From Christiangramia sp. (GTDB taxonomy: Bacteria > Bacteroidota > Bacteroidia > Flavobacteriales > Flavobacteriaceae), in the NCBI GenBank assembly GCA_024635735.1, contig JAGXII010000162.1:1-9541 (forward strand): DNA of 9,541 nucleotides, written 5' to 3'. Both the position numbers and the translations under genes were made by a program. Positions 1 to 6,420 of the stretch are shown piece by piece (positions within the stretch are counted from its first letter, which is position 1; each line of letters opens with the position of its first letter). Under the pieces are notes generated by a model. That model made no database searches. It saw only the letters and a program-made list of their open reading frames with translations, and was not told where the DNA came from.

Positions 1-47
1 AATTGCTTGATTATGGGATGTCCGCTAAAGTGAGTACCTTTATTCAT
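1..47 (-). CDS. IS4-like transposase, N-terminal 15 codons only (runs off left edge)
   Basis: An ATG at 47-45 opens a minus-strand frame, MNKGTHFSGHPIIKQ, that continues past the window edge. The pattern MNK-x-THF-x-G-x-P near the start resembles the N-terminus of IS4-family transposases of the DUF4372 type, which are common in Bacteroidota insertion sequences. This is recognised from memory of the family, not by alignment. The catalytic DDE domain would lie outside the window, so activity cannot be judged. Support for an IS comes from the context: a hairpin and a terminal-repeat-like sequence (TTTAACCGGACACT, 121-134) lie just upstream of this start. Only 15 residues are visible, so another protein remains possible. 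Confidence 0.5.
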   Translation of the reverse strand, partial: MNKGTHFSGHPIIKQ

Positions 48-80
48 AGTAATTGATTTGTGATAAAACCAAATTACTAT

Positions 81-113
81 AAAGCGGGAAATCCATCAAG
101 GAGATCCCGCTTT
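81..113. terminator. Hairpin in the IS leader
   Basis: AAAGCGGGA (81-89) pairs perfectly with TCCCGCTTT (105-113), with an extra TCC/GGA pairing inside the loop. On the plus strand it is followed by only four T. On the minus strand the run is TTT-A-T, so termination may be weak in either direction. It lies between the element end and the transposase start. A protective role against read-through transcription from outside, as known for IS10 and IS50 leaders, is an inference by analogy. Confidence 0.5.
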
Positions 114-150
114 TAAAAAGTTTAACCGGACACTACTGTTTAAATATATA

Positions 151-169
151 TAAAATTAGGTTGACCTAA
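151..169 (-). terminator. Weak terminator-like hairpin after the 7-TM gene
   Basis: On the minus strand TTAGG-TCAA-CCTAA is followed directly by TTTTATATAT. It begins about 15 nt after the TAA stop of the membrane-protein gene. The stem is only 5 bp, so this is a tentative call. Confidence 0.3.
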
Positions 170-183
170 AGAATTTTAAAGTA

Positions 184-912
184 TTATGATCTTTTATTAT
201 TCTTTTTCAATTGATGAGTCTTAAAAATGAAACCTACTGTAAAAATACCATACATTATAAAATTTAAAACACCTAAAATAATAGCATAGATTTCCCTGAA
301 GTAGTCATTTCCCAGCACATATTTTTGCAATAAGGATAAAGGTGTTTGGCTTAAATAAAAGAGTAAAGTACCAAAGGCTATATAAAACACCAATTCATTT
401 CTAAAGTATAAAATTCGTTTTGATGCCATTAACTCTATAAAACATAAAGCAGCTGCAAAGCATAACAGGAATGTGCCTGTAAACCCACAAAAATTAGAAA
501 AGCCATTAAAAAAAATGTCACTTAGAAAAAAAATAATAACGGAAGCAACTATAAATAACACAATTCCTGCATACATAGTCTTCCTCCAGAAAATTGAGCG
601 AAGGTTCCATGCAAAATACAAAGTGTAGCCCGAATACATAATAACAACTTTAATATTGGATATCCAGTAATGTTTTTCAAAAGGAGTGCCTTTTAAAAAT
701 TCTATGTATTTATAACCATACACATAGGTGTATATCCCATAGGCTAGACTTAAACCAGAGAAAATGAATACAAACAGCATCGTGAAAATAAAGAGCCTAT
801 CGGCTTTACTTATTTTCCAATTTATATAATAATAATAAAAACCAGCAAGAATCGCAACCAGCTCGAATACATAAGTTGGGTATAACTTATATTTTATAAA
901 GACTTCCCACAA
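184..912 (-). CDS. 7-TM integral membrane protein of unknown function
   Basis: This is a 242-residue, strongly hydrophobic protein. By eye there are seven membrane segments at about residues 14-30, 39-63, 86-103, 113-134, 143-162, 173-193 and 207-230, followed by a short basic tail (KTHQLKKNNKRS) expected to be cytoplasmic. I recognise no catalytic or transporter motif. The frame has no ATG near its beginning. The best start is TTG at 912-910, five bases after the TAA of the preceding gene (918-920), which fits translational coupling to that gene. The upstream frame stays open to a TGA near 954 but offers no better start. The only neighbour in the same transcription unit is the 129-aa gene, so the two probably work together. 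An IS lies just downstream. A sensor, receptor or immunity-type role cannot be told apart from sequence. Confidence 0.75.
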   Translation of the reverse strand: MWEVFIKYKLYPTYVFELVAILAGFYYYYINWKISKADRLFIFTMLFVFIFSGLSLAYGIYTYVYGYKYIEFLKGTPFEKHYWISNIKVVIMYSGYTLYFAWNLRSIFWRKTMYAGIVLFIVASVIIFFLSDIFFNGFSNFCGFTGTFLLCFAAALCFIELMASKRILYFRNELVFYIAFGTLLFYLSQTPLSLLQKYVLGNDYFREIYAIILGVLNFIMYGIFTVGFIFKTHQLKKNNKRS

Positions 913-917
913 AGCTA

Positions 918-1307
918 TTATGGATTGTAAGGTGCCGGAGGCCAGGGTTGCTCACCATTATTGTATGCATCAAGGCTATAGTCATTTTCATTTGCAGTCG
1001 CTGTATTTTCCTGAGCAGAAACTTCCCTTGTAGGTGCCAGAAATACGGTACTTTGATTTTTTTCCTTTCCGGAAGCTTCACTACCATAATTACCAAAGTA
1101 GATACGAATACCTGGTTTTTCTGCCGAGGGGATATTATTTTCAACGTATTCAAGGAACTCTTTCAATTCCTCCACACTAAACCATGTTTCATAACTATCT
1201 TTAAATCCCGCATTGGTAACTCCCTGGCCAGGTCCTGGCTTATTTGGTTTACCTATCCAGTTTTCATTTAGCTCTTTGGCTTTTTGAGGAATGATTCTTT
1301 GTCCCAT
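918..1307 (-). CDS. Small soluble protein of unknown function, partner of the 7-TM protein
   Basis: This 129-residue, probably cytoplasmic protein has no signal peptide or membrane segment. It starts at ATG 1307-1305. Visible landmarks are a helix-like WFSVEELKEFLEYVE (42-56), GIRIYFGNY (66-74), TVFLAPT (87-93) and a proline/asparagine-rich end, NNGEQPWPPAPYNP (116-129). I recall short Flavobacteriia hypothetical proteins with the same order of blocks (WFS-EEL, G-RIYFG, TVFLAPT, a Pro-rich end), but none has a function known to me. It ends 5 nt before the TTG start of the membrane gene, so the pair looks co-translated. A small hairpin (1322-1339) lies in its leader. A regulator or ligand for the membrane partner is only a guess. 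Confidence 0.75.
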   Translation of the reverse strand: MGQRIIPQKAKELNENWIGKPNKPGPGQGVTNAGFKDSYETWFSVEELKEFLEYVENNIPSAEKPGIRIYFGNYGSEASGKEKNQSTVFLAPTREVSAQENTATANENDYSLDAYNNGEQPWPPAPYNP

Positions 1308-1321
1308 AATTTAAATTTTAG

Positions 1322-1339
1322 AAAGGCCAGTTAGCCTTT
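1322..1339 (-). promoter_or_regulatory. Leader hairpin before the 129-aa gene
   Basis: On the minus strand AAAGGC-TAACTG-GCCTTT forms a perfect 6-bp stem ending about 14 nt upstream of the ATG at 1307. There is no T-run after it (CTAAAATTTAAATT follows), so it is not a terminator. It could affect translation initiation or mRNA stability. The 306-bp gene-free stretch 1308-1613 also holds the hairpin at 1399-1419 and the palindromic element at 1480-1575. Confidence 0.3.
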
Positions 1340-1398
1340 ATAAGGTTAGTTATGGTTAAAAATAGGATTATTTGTAAATAAATTAACAGAAATCAATC

Positions 1399-1419
1399 AA
1401 AAAGGGGAAAAATCCCCTT
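1399..1419 (-). terminator. Rho-independent terminator, minus strand
   Basis: AAGGGG (1402-1407) pairs with CCCCTT (1414-1419) around the loop AAAAAT. On the minus strand the stem is followed by a T-run (TTTTT, 1403-1399). It lies between the pxp operon and the 129-aa gene, so it insulates the latter from read-through. Together with the palindrome at 1480-1575 it makes a double stop about 200 bp after pxpC, or it may end a short transcript that starts between the two structures. Confidence 0.6.
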
Positions 1420-1479
1420 GTAGCAACCTAAGGTATCAGATACATTTACATTGTCATTTTAGTAAAGCTAAAGTGTTTT

Positions 1480-1575
1480 GGGGCAAAAAAGTGTCTGCAG
1501 CGGTTTTGTTATAGTTCTGAGTAGGGTCTTTTCTATAACTTTAATACCAAAGCGACACTTTTTTATTTTTGCCCC
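1480..1575. repeat. 96-bp imperfect palindrome; bidirectional terminator or MITE-like element
   Basis: GGGGC (1480-1484) plus AAAAAAGTGTC (1485-1495) faces GACACTTTTTT (1554-1564), ATTTTT (1565-1570) and GCCCC (1571-1575). The arms are perfect inverted repeats apart from a 6-nt insertion in the right arm. A second nested stem, GTTATAG (1508-1514) with CTATAAC (1533-1539), lies inside. Both strands show T-runs after the outer stem, so it can terminate transcription in either direction. It begins 38 nt after the pxpC stop. TTTT flanks both ends, which could be a target duplication or chance in AT-rich DNA. It may be a small non-autonomous mobile repeat, and only a genome search for copies would settle that. 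Confidence 0.6.
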
Positions 1576-1613
1576 TTTTAAGAAGTTTATCCTCTAATTT
1601 AGTTCAGAAAAAA

Positions 1614-2474
1614 TTAAAATTCTACTTTTCTGAAAGCTATTTTCTCTCCAGGAAGCTTTTGAGACAGTACCTGCAGCCCTTTTTCAGAAAGTTGAAGTAT
1701 TCTTGGATACCCTCCGGTAGTTTGACAATCTCTTGCCAGAATAATAATATTTCCTGAAGGAGTTAATTGTACACTTCCAGGCATAACCGGCCCCGTTATA
1801 ATAGGCTTAAGATCATTTACAAATGGCTCCTTTATTTGTATCGCCATTCGGTTGCTAGTCTCTGCGATGGTAAATTCCGACTTAAAAAGGATCATTTCCT
1901 TTTCTTTCGATAAGAAAGAGAATTCCGGTCCCGGAAATACTTCTATTTCACTCTGATAAAAATAGGAGTCATCGGTTTTTACAGTCGAATTTGATTTTAT
2001 CTGACTTAAATCCTGAAGATCATAATTAATCTTCATCCCCTTTAAAAGCCTGAAATTATCTGTTAATCCCTCATACCAGCTTCGGCTCCCCATTATCTTC
2101 TCTGTATCAAAGCCTCCGGGAATACCAATATAGGCCCTGAAACCAGAGTTTCTTTTCCCAAACCGTAGAATATCATCCTGAGAAATTTCTATAATTTGAT
2201 TCCTGTGTACTGGATTTCCATTCAAGCTTGCCGAAAGATCTGCGCCAGAAATACAAACTCTTGTTGAAGCACTAAATTTAAGTTGCGGTCCCTGCATAGT
2301 AATTTCCATTACCGCACTATTCTCTTCATTGCCTAAAATGAGATTACACAATTTACCAGCGTACCTATCCATCACTCCACTATGAGGAACTCCATATTTT
2401 TGAAATCCAAACCTTCCAAAATCCTGAATAGTGGAAAATAATCCCGGTTGCAAAACTTCAATTTCAGGCTTCAT
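1614..2474 (-). CDS. pxpC: 5-oxoprolinase subunit PxpC (KipA / biotin-dependent carboxylase-like family)
   Basis: This is one of three subunits of the prokaryotic ATP-dependent 5-oxoprolinase, a cytoplasmic enzyme that hydrolyses 5-oxo-L-proline to L-glutamate. The protein is 286 aa, a usual family length. Typical features are PGLFSTIQDFGR (10-21), GVPHSGVMD (28-36), a central GGF region and near the C-terminus DCQTTGGYPRI (249-259), the family's most recognisable block. I chose ATG 2474 because the family consensus begins a few residues before the PGL motif. This leaves an 11-bp overlap with pxpB, while an in-frame ATG at 2516 would add 14 atypical residues and overlap by 53 bp. It is the last gene of the operon. 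B. subtilis KipA, from the same family, is known from the kip sporulation-control locus, but the enzyme role fits this context better. Confidence 0.9.
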   Translation of the reverse strand: MKPEIEVLQPGLFSTIQDFGRFGFQKYGVPHSGVMDRYAGKLCNLILGNEENSAVMEITMQGPQLKFSASTRVCISGADLSASLNGNPVHRNQIIEISQDDILRFGKRNSGFRAYIGIPGGFDTEKIMGSRSWYEGLTDNFRLLKGMKINYDLQDLSQIKSNSTVKTDDSYFYQSEIEVFPGPEFSFLSKEKEMILFKSEFTIAETSNRMAIQIKEPFVNDLKPIITGPVMPGSVQLTPSGNIIILARDCQTTGGYPRILQLSEKGLQVLSQKLPGEKIAFRKVEF

Positions 2475-3195
2475 AAATTTCAGTTTTGAATTTGAATCTC
2501 CCACTCTCGATCTCATTTTGGATCTTCAAATATTCATCTTTTGAAACCTGGTGAAATTTGATGTGATCGCCGGCAGAAAACGGACAGGGAATTTCCTTTT
2601 TTTTATCAAATAATTCCACCGGAGAATTACCAATAATTTGCCATCCACCCGGACTGGATTTTGGGTAAATTCCGGTCTGCTTTTCACCTATCCCTACCGC
2701 ACCTTTTTTTACAGATTTCCGGGGAGTATTTTTCCGGGAAATTTCCAGCTTTTTGTCAAGTCCGCCGAGGTATAAAAAACCGGGTAAAAATCCAATAAAA
2801 TATAATTGATAAACAGGTTGAGTATGAAGTCTGATAATTTCATCTACTTCAATATTTTTCTCTTTGGCAATAAGCTTAAGATCAATGCCGAATTCTTCAT
2901 CATAACATACAGGAATATGAAAAATTTGAGACTTCCATATTTTTGGTATATTGCGACTAGAAATCAGCTCTTTCACCTTTGAAAACTCACTATAGACATC
3001 TTCTATAGTGAACCTATAACTAATTAATAACGAGTTATATGTGTTAATTACCTCAACTTTTTGTTTAAATAATTCTTTTTGAAGTGTTTTTTTAAAAAAA
3101 AGAACTTTCTGAAGTGTTTCAGGATTGATTTCAGGTTCGAATTCAATCAATATTCCCCGCTCCCCCATCTGTGATATTTTGGGAAATTCAGCCAT
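2464..3195 (-). CDS. pxpB: 5-oxoprolinase subunit PxpB (KipI family)
   Basis: The second subunit of the PxpABC 5-oxoprolinase has 243 aa, as usual for the KipI/carboxyltransferase-1-like family. Diagnostic blocks are IPVCYD (94-99), the LH pair (123-124), GFLPGF (135-140), TPR (157-159), QTGIYP (173-178) and SPGGW (181-185). The N-terminal part is more divergent. Its ATG (3195-3193) shares one base with the pxpA stop in a TGATG arrangement, and its end overlaps the start of pxpC, so all three subunits are translationally coupled, as expected for proteins that act as one complex. The block that is often G-S-V-x-I-A-G in relatives reads GAVGIGEKQ here, a mild deviation. B. subtilis KipI inhibits the sporulation kinase KinA, but no such system is expected in this lineage. 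Confidence 0.92.
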   Translation of the reverse strand: MAEFPKISQMGERGILIEFEPEINPETLQKVLFFKKTLQKELFKQKVEVINTYNSLLISYRFTIEDVYSEFSKVKELISSRNIPKIWKSQIFHIPVCYDEEFGIDLKLIAKEKNIEVDEIIRLHTQPVYQLYFIGFLPGFLYLGGLDKKLEISRKNTPRKSVKKGAVGIGEKQTGIYPKSSPGGWQIIGNSPVELFDKKKEIPCPFSAGDHIKFHQVSKDEYLKIQNEIESGRFKFKTEIYEA

Positions 3196-3935
3196 CAGGA
3201 ATTTTGAATTCTAATACCCTGTTCCGCAAATTTTTTATGCAAAAATTGTAGGATTTCTAATGAGGAAGGGGTGTCGCTATGTACACAAAAAGTATCTGCT
3301 TTACAGTCTATTTTAGCGCCATTTATACAAAGGATTTTTTTATCTCTAACCACTGAAAAAACATGTTCAAAAACAAGCTCCTTTTTCGTGATCAAGGCAT
3401 CGTTTTGTGATCTTGAAACAAGGCTGAAATCCTGGTTGTAATTACGGTCTGCAAAGGCCTCATAAAACAGGTCGAATTTCCCCATTGCCAGTTGAGAAAT
3501 TTTTGAATTTGGAGGCACATATAACCGGCAATTTTCTTCTAGTAATTCGAGACTTTCTATGATTGCTCTGGCAATATTTTCATTTTTTGCAGCATCGTTA
3601 TAAAGAGCTCCATGCGGTTTAATATGGGTGAGTTTTCCACCTTCCGATTCAACGATTTGTTTCAAACTTAAAACCTGTGACTCTATGGAAAGCTTAAGAT
3701 CCTCCGGAGACATCTTAATACTTTTTCTTCCGAAGTTCTCCTTGTCGGGATAAGATGGGTGTGCTCCAATCTCTACTCCATGTTCCATTGCATGTCTTAC
3801 AGTTCTATGCATGGTATCCAGATTGCCTGCATGACCTCCACAGGCAATATTGCATGCCGAAATAAGGGACATTAGATCTTCATCATACTTTCCTCCTTCT
3901 CCGAGATCGCAATTAATATGAATGCTCTTTTTCAT
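3195..3935 (-). CDS. pxpA: 5-oxoprolinase subunit PxpA (LamB/YcsF family)
   Basis: The LamB/YcsF subunit has 246 aa and is cytoplasmic. With PxpB and PxpC it forms the 5-oxoprolinase that recycles or catabolises pyroglutamate. Conserved blocks are NCDLGEG (8-14), N-x-ACGGHAG (29-37), GAHPSYPD (57-64), KPHGALYN (106-113), FADRNY (161-166) and CVHSDTP (217-223). Histidines and acidic residues in these blocks are the family's presumed active-site residues. The blocks usually seen as DLGESFG and CVHGDTP are slightly altered here, but none looks destroyed. The ATG follows the TAG of the transporter gene with no gap (TAGATG), and the TGA overlaps the pxpB ATG by one base. In B. subtilis the homologue ycsF also stands beside an NRAMP-fold gene, ycsG. 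Confidence 0.93.
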   Translation of the reverse strand: MKKSIHINCDLGEGGKYDEDLMSLISACNIACGGHAGNLDTMHRTVRHAMEHGVEIGAHPSYPDKENFGRKSIKMSPEDLKLSIESQVLSLKQIVESEGGKLTHIKPHGALYNDAAKNENIARAIIESLELLEENCRLYVPPNSKISQLAMGKFDLFYEAFADRNYNQDFSLVSRSQNDALITKKELVFEHVFSVVRDKKILCINGAKIDCKADTFCVHSDTPSSLEILQFLHKKFAEQGIRIQNS

Positions 3936-5156
3936 CTATAAATTCTGGATTACGTTAACAATCGATTTTACACCAAGGAATACGGCCAGTGCAATAACAA
4001 TAAAGCCTATTATATTCTGAGAAAGATTGTTTTTATACTTTCCCAAAACCGATTCCCGGTTCACTATCCAAAATAAGAAAATTGCTATAATTGGCAGCAC
4101 AAGTCCGTTGGCAATTTGCGCAAATTTGATAATCTCTACCGGTTTAATGCCTAAAGATGAAAAAATTACTCCCAGAATAATGATAATCATCCAAACCGCT
4201 TTAAACCTGCTGGATTGCATTCCTCCTTCCCATCCCATGCAGCCATTTACCACATACGCGGCAGCAAGAGGTGCTGTTATAGATGATGTTATCCCTGCGG
4301 CTAATAGACCGAGGGCAAGAAATATTCCCGCCCAGCTACCAAATAATGGCTCCAGACCGGCAGCAAGATCTCCAGCATCTTCTATAGAATTAATTCCCGA
4401 TGCTGCTGCACAAACAATAATTGCCATAGAGACCAGCCCTCCTAAAGCAATGGAGAAAACAAGTTCTTTTCTTACGATCCCCAGATATTTCTTGCCTTTC
4501 CATTTTTCACTAACCAGAGAAGCATGAAGAAATAGGTTATAAGGCACCACTGTAGTGCCTACCAGTGCAATAATGGTAAAAAGACCCTTATCAAAATTTC
4601 CCGGTAAAAAACCCCGAAACAATTTAGAGAGATCGGGCTGTGTAAGACTTGCGGTGAGTATAAAGGCTATGCTCATTAGCAAGACCAGTGCAATAAAAAT
4701 CTTCTCCAGCCTTTTATAACTTCCCAGAAGCAATAAGACAAAAGCAAAAGATCCTATCACAAAACTCCATATATTTAAGTGAAATAAACCTATTTGAATA
4801 TCTGCAGTAAAGAATATTTCTTCCAGCCCCAGAACAGCACCGCTAATATTTCCGGCTTCATAAGCTGCATTCCCAATAACAATAGCTGAAAAGATGAGGA
4901 TAAGGGTAAATATCCTAAAACCCGGAAGTTTTATTTCTTCACGAATAGATTCGCTAAGACCCTTCCCGGAAATAAGCCCGAGTCTGGCCGACATTTCCTG
5001 TAATACCATACAGGCTATTATAGAAATAAGTAAGGCCCAGAGAAGCGAATAGCCGAAATTTACTCCCGCAAGGCTACAAACCGTTACCGTTCCCGGCCCA
5101 ATAAAAGCAGCTGAAACAAGTATTCCAGGACCAAGATTTTTGAGCAAATTTCTCAC
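3936..5156 (-). CDS. NRAMP-fold transporter lacking the metal-site residues (YcsG-like)
   Basis: This 406-aa polytopic inner-membrane protein has the NRAMP/MntH family layout of about 11 segments. The hallmarks of a divalent-metal transporter are missing. The TM1 motif DPGN reads GPGT (20-23), and the TM6 motif A-x-x-MPH reads T-x-x-VPY (201-206), so all four positions that bind metal in known NRAMP structures are changed. The rest of the fold is kept, for example NLFLHASL (207-214) and the TM10 glutamine in KFAQIANG. The gene starts with GTG (5156-5154), overlapping the TGA of the DUF2891 gene as GTGA; an in-frame stop lies only four codons upstream, so no earlier start is possible. Its place directly before pxpABC, like ycsG in B. 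subtilis, suggests uptake of 5-oxoproline or a related compound rather than Mn or Fe. That substrate is an inference. Confidence 0.88.
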   Translation of the reverse strand: MRNLLKNLGPGILVSAAFIGPGTVTVCSLAGVNFGYSLLWALLISIIACMVLQEMSARLGLISGKGLSESIREEIKLPGFRIFTLILIFSAIVIGNAAYEAGNISGAVLGLEEIFFTADIQIGLFHLNIWSFVIGSFAFVLLLLGSYKRLEKIFIALVLLMSIAFILTASLTQPDLSKLFRGFLPGNFDKGLFTIIALVGTTVVPYNLFLHASLVSEKWKGKKYLGIVRKELVFSIALGGLVSMAIIVCAAASGINSIEDAGDLAAGLEPLFGSWAGIFLALGLLAAGITSSITAPLAAAYVVNGCMGWEGGMQSSRFKAVWMIIIILGVIFSSLGIKPVEIIKFAQIANGLVLPIIAIFLFWIVNRESVLGKYKNNLSQNIIGFIVIALAVFLGVKSIVNVIQNL

Positions 5157-6316
5157 TCTTCCTTCTTATTCCCCGCTTCCTTCAATGCATAGATTGCAAA
5201 AGTTCCCAGCCAATGTCCACCTTCATAAGAATCTCCCATGATATTGGGAAAAGAATAGGCAACATGCTTATCGGCTACATTTTTAAGATGCCCAAATTGC
5301 TTAGGATATTGCTGAGCCAGACCATATAAAACCCAGGCTCTGCTAAAATTAAGTCCGTCGAGATGTACAAGTTTTCCGTCAGTTCTATCAGATACCTCAG
5401 CAACATCGATATCAAAATCCTGCTCCTTCAACTGCGGCATAAAATCGTCTACCCAAAGACTGAAGGCACTTTTAGGAAGCACCCTTCTCATGATGTCTAC
5501 TTCCTCAAGGCATGGAGAAAGAAAGTCATATCCGCTAGGCTCCCAGCTAAAAGGACAGTTATCATCCTCCAGGTAGAAATCCTGAGCTCTCTTTGAAATA
5601 GCCTCTAACAACTGTTTATTTTCAACTTCCCTGGCATAATCATAAGCAAAGCTCATTGCAAATGCCGTATTCGTATGCTCACCAACCCTTATTGGATAAT
5701 TTAGTTTTGGAAGGAATTCCTCAAAACGCTTAACAATAAGCCCGGTGAGTGGTTGTAAATTCTGTGCAAGTTCCTGCCCAAGCGGGTCCTCCCAGGATTG
5801 AAGACTTTCAGAAAGCTTAAGCAACCACGCCCAGCCATAAGTTCTTTCGTAGGAATCACTTTCTTCTCTTTTGAAATATTCCATTTCTCCCTGAATATTT
5901 TCCGCGGAAAGTGAAGTTTTAAGCGCTTCCCGTATCGCTTCTTTCTTTTCAATATCTGGGAACAGTTTTAGCAAATTCACAAGAGACCAGTGCGCATGAA
6001 CTGAAGAATGCCAGTCGAAACACCCGTAAAACGCTGGATGTAATTCATGCGGTTCACCCAAGGCCGATTTATTTTCCAGAGTCTGCCCTAATTTATTAGG
6101 GTATTCGGTATCAATGCAACTAAGCGGAAGTTCTGCCAGTTTATTTGCTTCTTCAAGATTAAGCACTACCGGTTCAACATTTACAAGACCTTCCGGAAGA
6201 ATATCTTTGGTTGAAACACTGTCTGTATCGCTGGTTACTTCGTTAATATTTTCAGATTTATCGCCTTTACAGGAAAAAATTCCGAGGCAGATGAACAATA
6301 GAATAATTCTTTTCAT
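5153..6316 (-). CDS. DUF2891 family lipoprotein
   Basis: This 387-aa protein has a short signal peptide ending in a lipobox (LGIFSC, Cys16), so it is probably a lipoprotein of the periplasm or outer membrane. A polar Asp/Glu/Ser linker follows. The body carries the conserved blocks of DUF2891: HPAFYGCFDWHSSVHAHW (93-110), YERTYGWAWLLKL, RVGEHTNTAFA, EPSGYDFLSPCLEE, LDGLNFSRAW and, near the end, GGHWLGTFAIYAL. The many Trp, His, Asp and Glu residues on helical stretches are reminiscent of alpha/alpha-toroid sugar enzymes, but that resemblance is my inference and the family has no function known to me. It is the first gene of the operon, and its TGA overlaps the GTG of the transporter (GTGA). 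It might release or bind the compound that the downstream genes import and degrade. Confidence 0.85.
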   Translation of the reverse strand: MKRIILLFICLGIFSCKGDKSENINEVTSDTDSVSTKDILPEGLVNVEPVVLNLEEANKLAELPLSCIDTEYPNKLGQTLENKSALGEPHELHPAFYGCFDWHSSVHAHWSLVNLLKLFPDIEKKEAIREALKTSLSAENIQGEMEYFKREESDSYERTYGWAWLLKLSESLQSWEDPLGQELAQNLQPLTGLIVKRFEEFLPKLNYPIRVGEHTNTAFAMSFAYDYAREVENKQLLEAISKRAQDFYLEDDNCPFSWEPSGYDFLSPCLEEVDIMRRVLPKSAFSLWVDDFMPQLKEQDFDIDVAEVSDRTDGKLVHLDGLNFSRAWVLYGLAQQYPKQFGHLKNVADKHVAYSFPNIMGDSYEGGHWLGTFAIYALKEAGNKKEE

Positions 6317-6369
6317 TGAGATTAAGTTGTTGTTACCGGAATTAAACTCCGATTTTTATAAGGCTTCTT

Positions 6370-6377
6370 CAAAAATA
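6370..6377 (-). promoter_or_regulatory. Candidate -7 box for the DUF2891-pxp operon
   Basis: On the minus strand TATTTTTG matches the Bacteroidota -7 consensus TAnnTTTG exactly, about 54 nt upstream of the operon start. No good TTTG/TTG -33 element is found at the expected spacing, so this is tentative in AT-rich DNA. The box is bracketed by two AAGCCTT direct repeats (minus strand; plus-strand positions 6383-6389 and 6360-6366) spaced 23 bp apart. A small CGGA/TCCG hairpin (6337-6351) lies in the leader. Confidence 0.3.
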
Positions 6378-6420
6378 TAAAAAAGGCTTTAAAGGTTTAG
6401 TTAATTAAAACCGAAGATAT

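Larger units (their letters stand above)
1..134 (-). mobile_element. End of an insertion sequence (IS4-like), other end outside window
   Basis: Read on the minus strand, the element would begin with AGTGTCCGGTTAAA (134-121), a candidate terminal inverted repeat. A leader with a strong hairpin follows (113-81), then the transposase ATG at 47. The other terminus and any target-site duplication lie beyond base 1, so the exact boundary is inferred. The insertion point would be about 50 bp downstream of the stop codon of the 7-TM gene (184), leaving that gene intact. Confidence 0.45.

Noticed and set aside
20..132. TGTCCG (20-25) and CGGACA (127-132) as a short inverted pair
   Set aside because: The first copy lies within the transposase reading frame, and a 6-bp match at this distance is expected by chance.
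1508..1539. Integron attC-like site
   Set aside because: GTTATAG does not fit the GTTRRRY core, and no integrase or cassette array is nearby.
1468..1605. Start-less minus-strand open frame through the palindromic element (contains KVIEKTLLRTITKPLQ)
   Set aside because: There is no ATG, GTG or TTG in a sensible position, and the sequence is constrained by the palindrome. It is treated as part of the repeat.
2475..2516. Upstream in-frame ATG for pxpC at 2516
   Set aside because: It would add 14 residues unlike the family N-terminus and overlap pxpB by 53 bp. ATG 2474 gives the usual spacing to the PGL motif.
4027..4527. 166-codon plus-strand open frame opposite the transporter gene
   Set aside because: It is antisense to a clearly conserved NRAMP-fold protein, and its translation is low-complexity with no recognisable domain. 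It is a shadow frame.
5701..5952. 83-codon minus-strand frame within the DUF2891 gene
   Set aside because: It is out of frame with a conserved gene. It is rich in Lys and Arg, as expected from frame-shifted AT-rich coding DNA.
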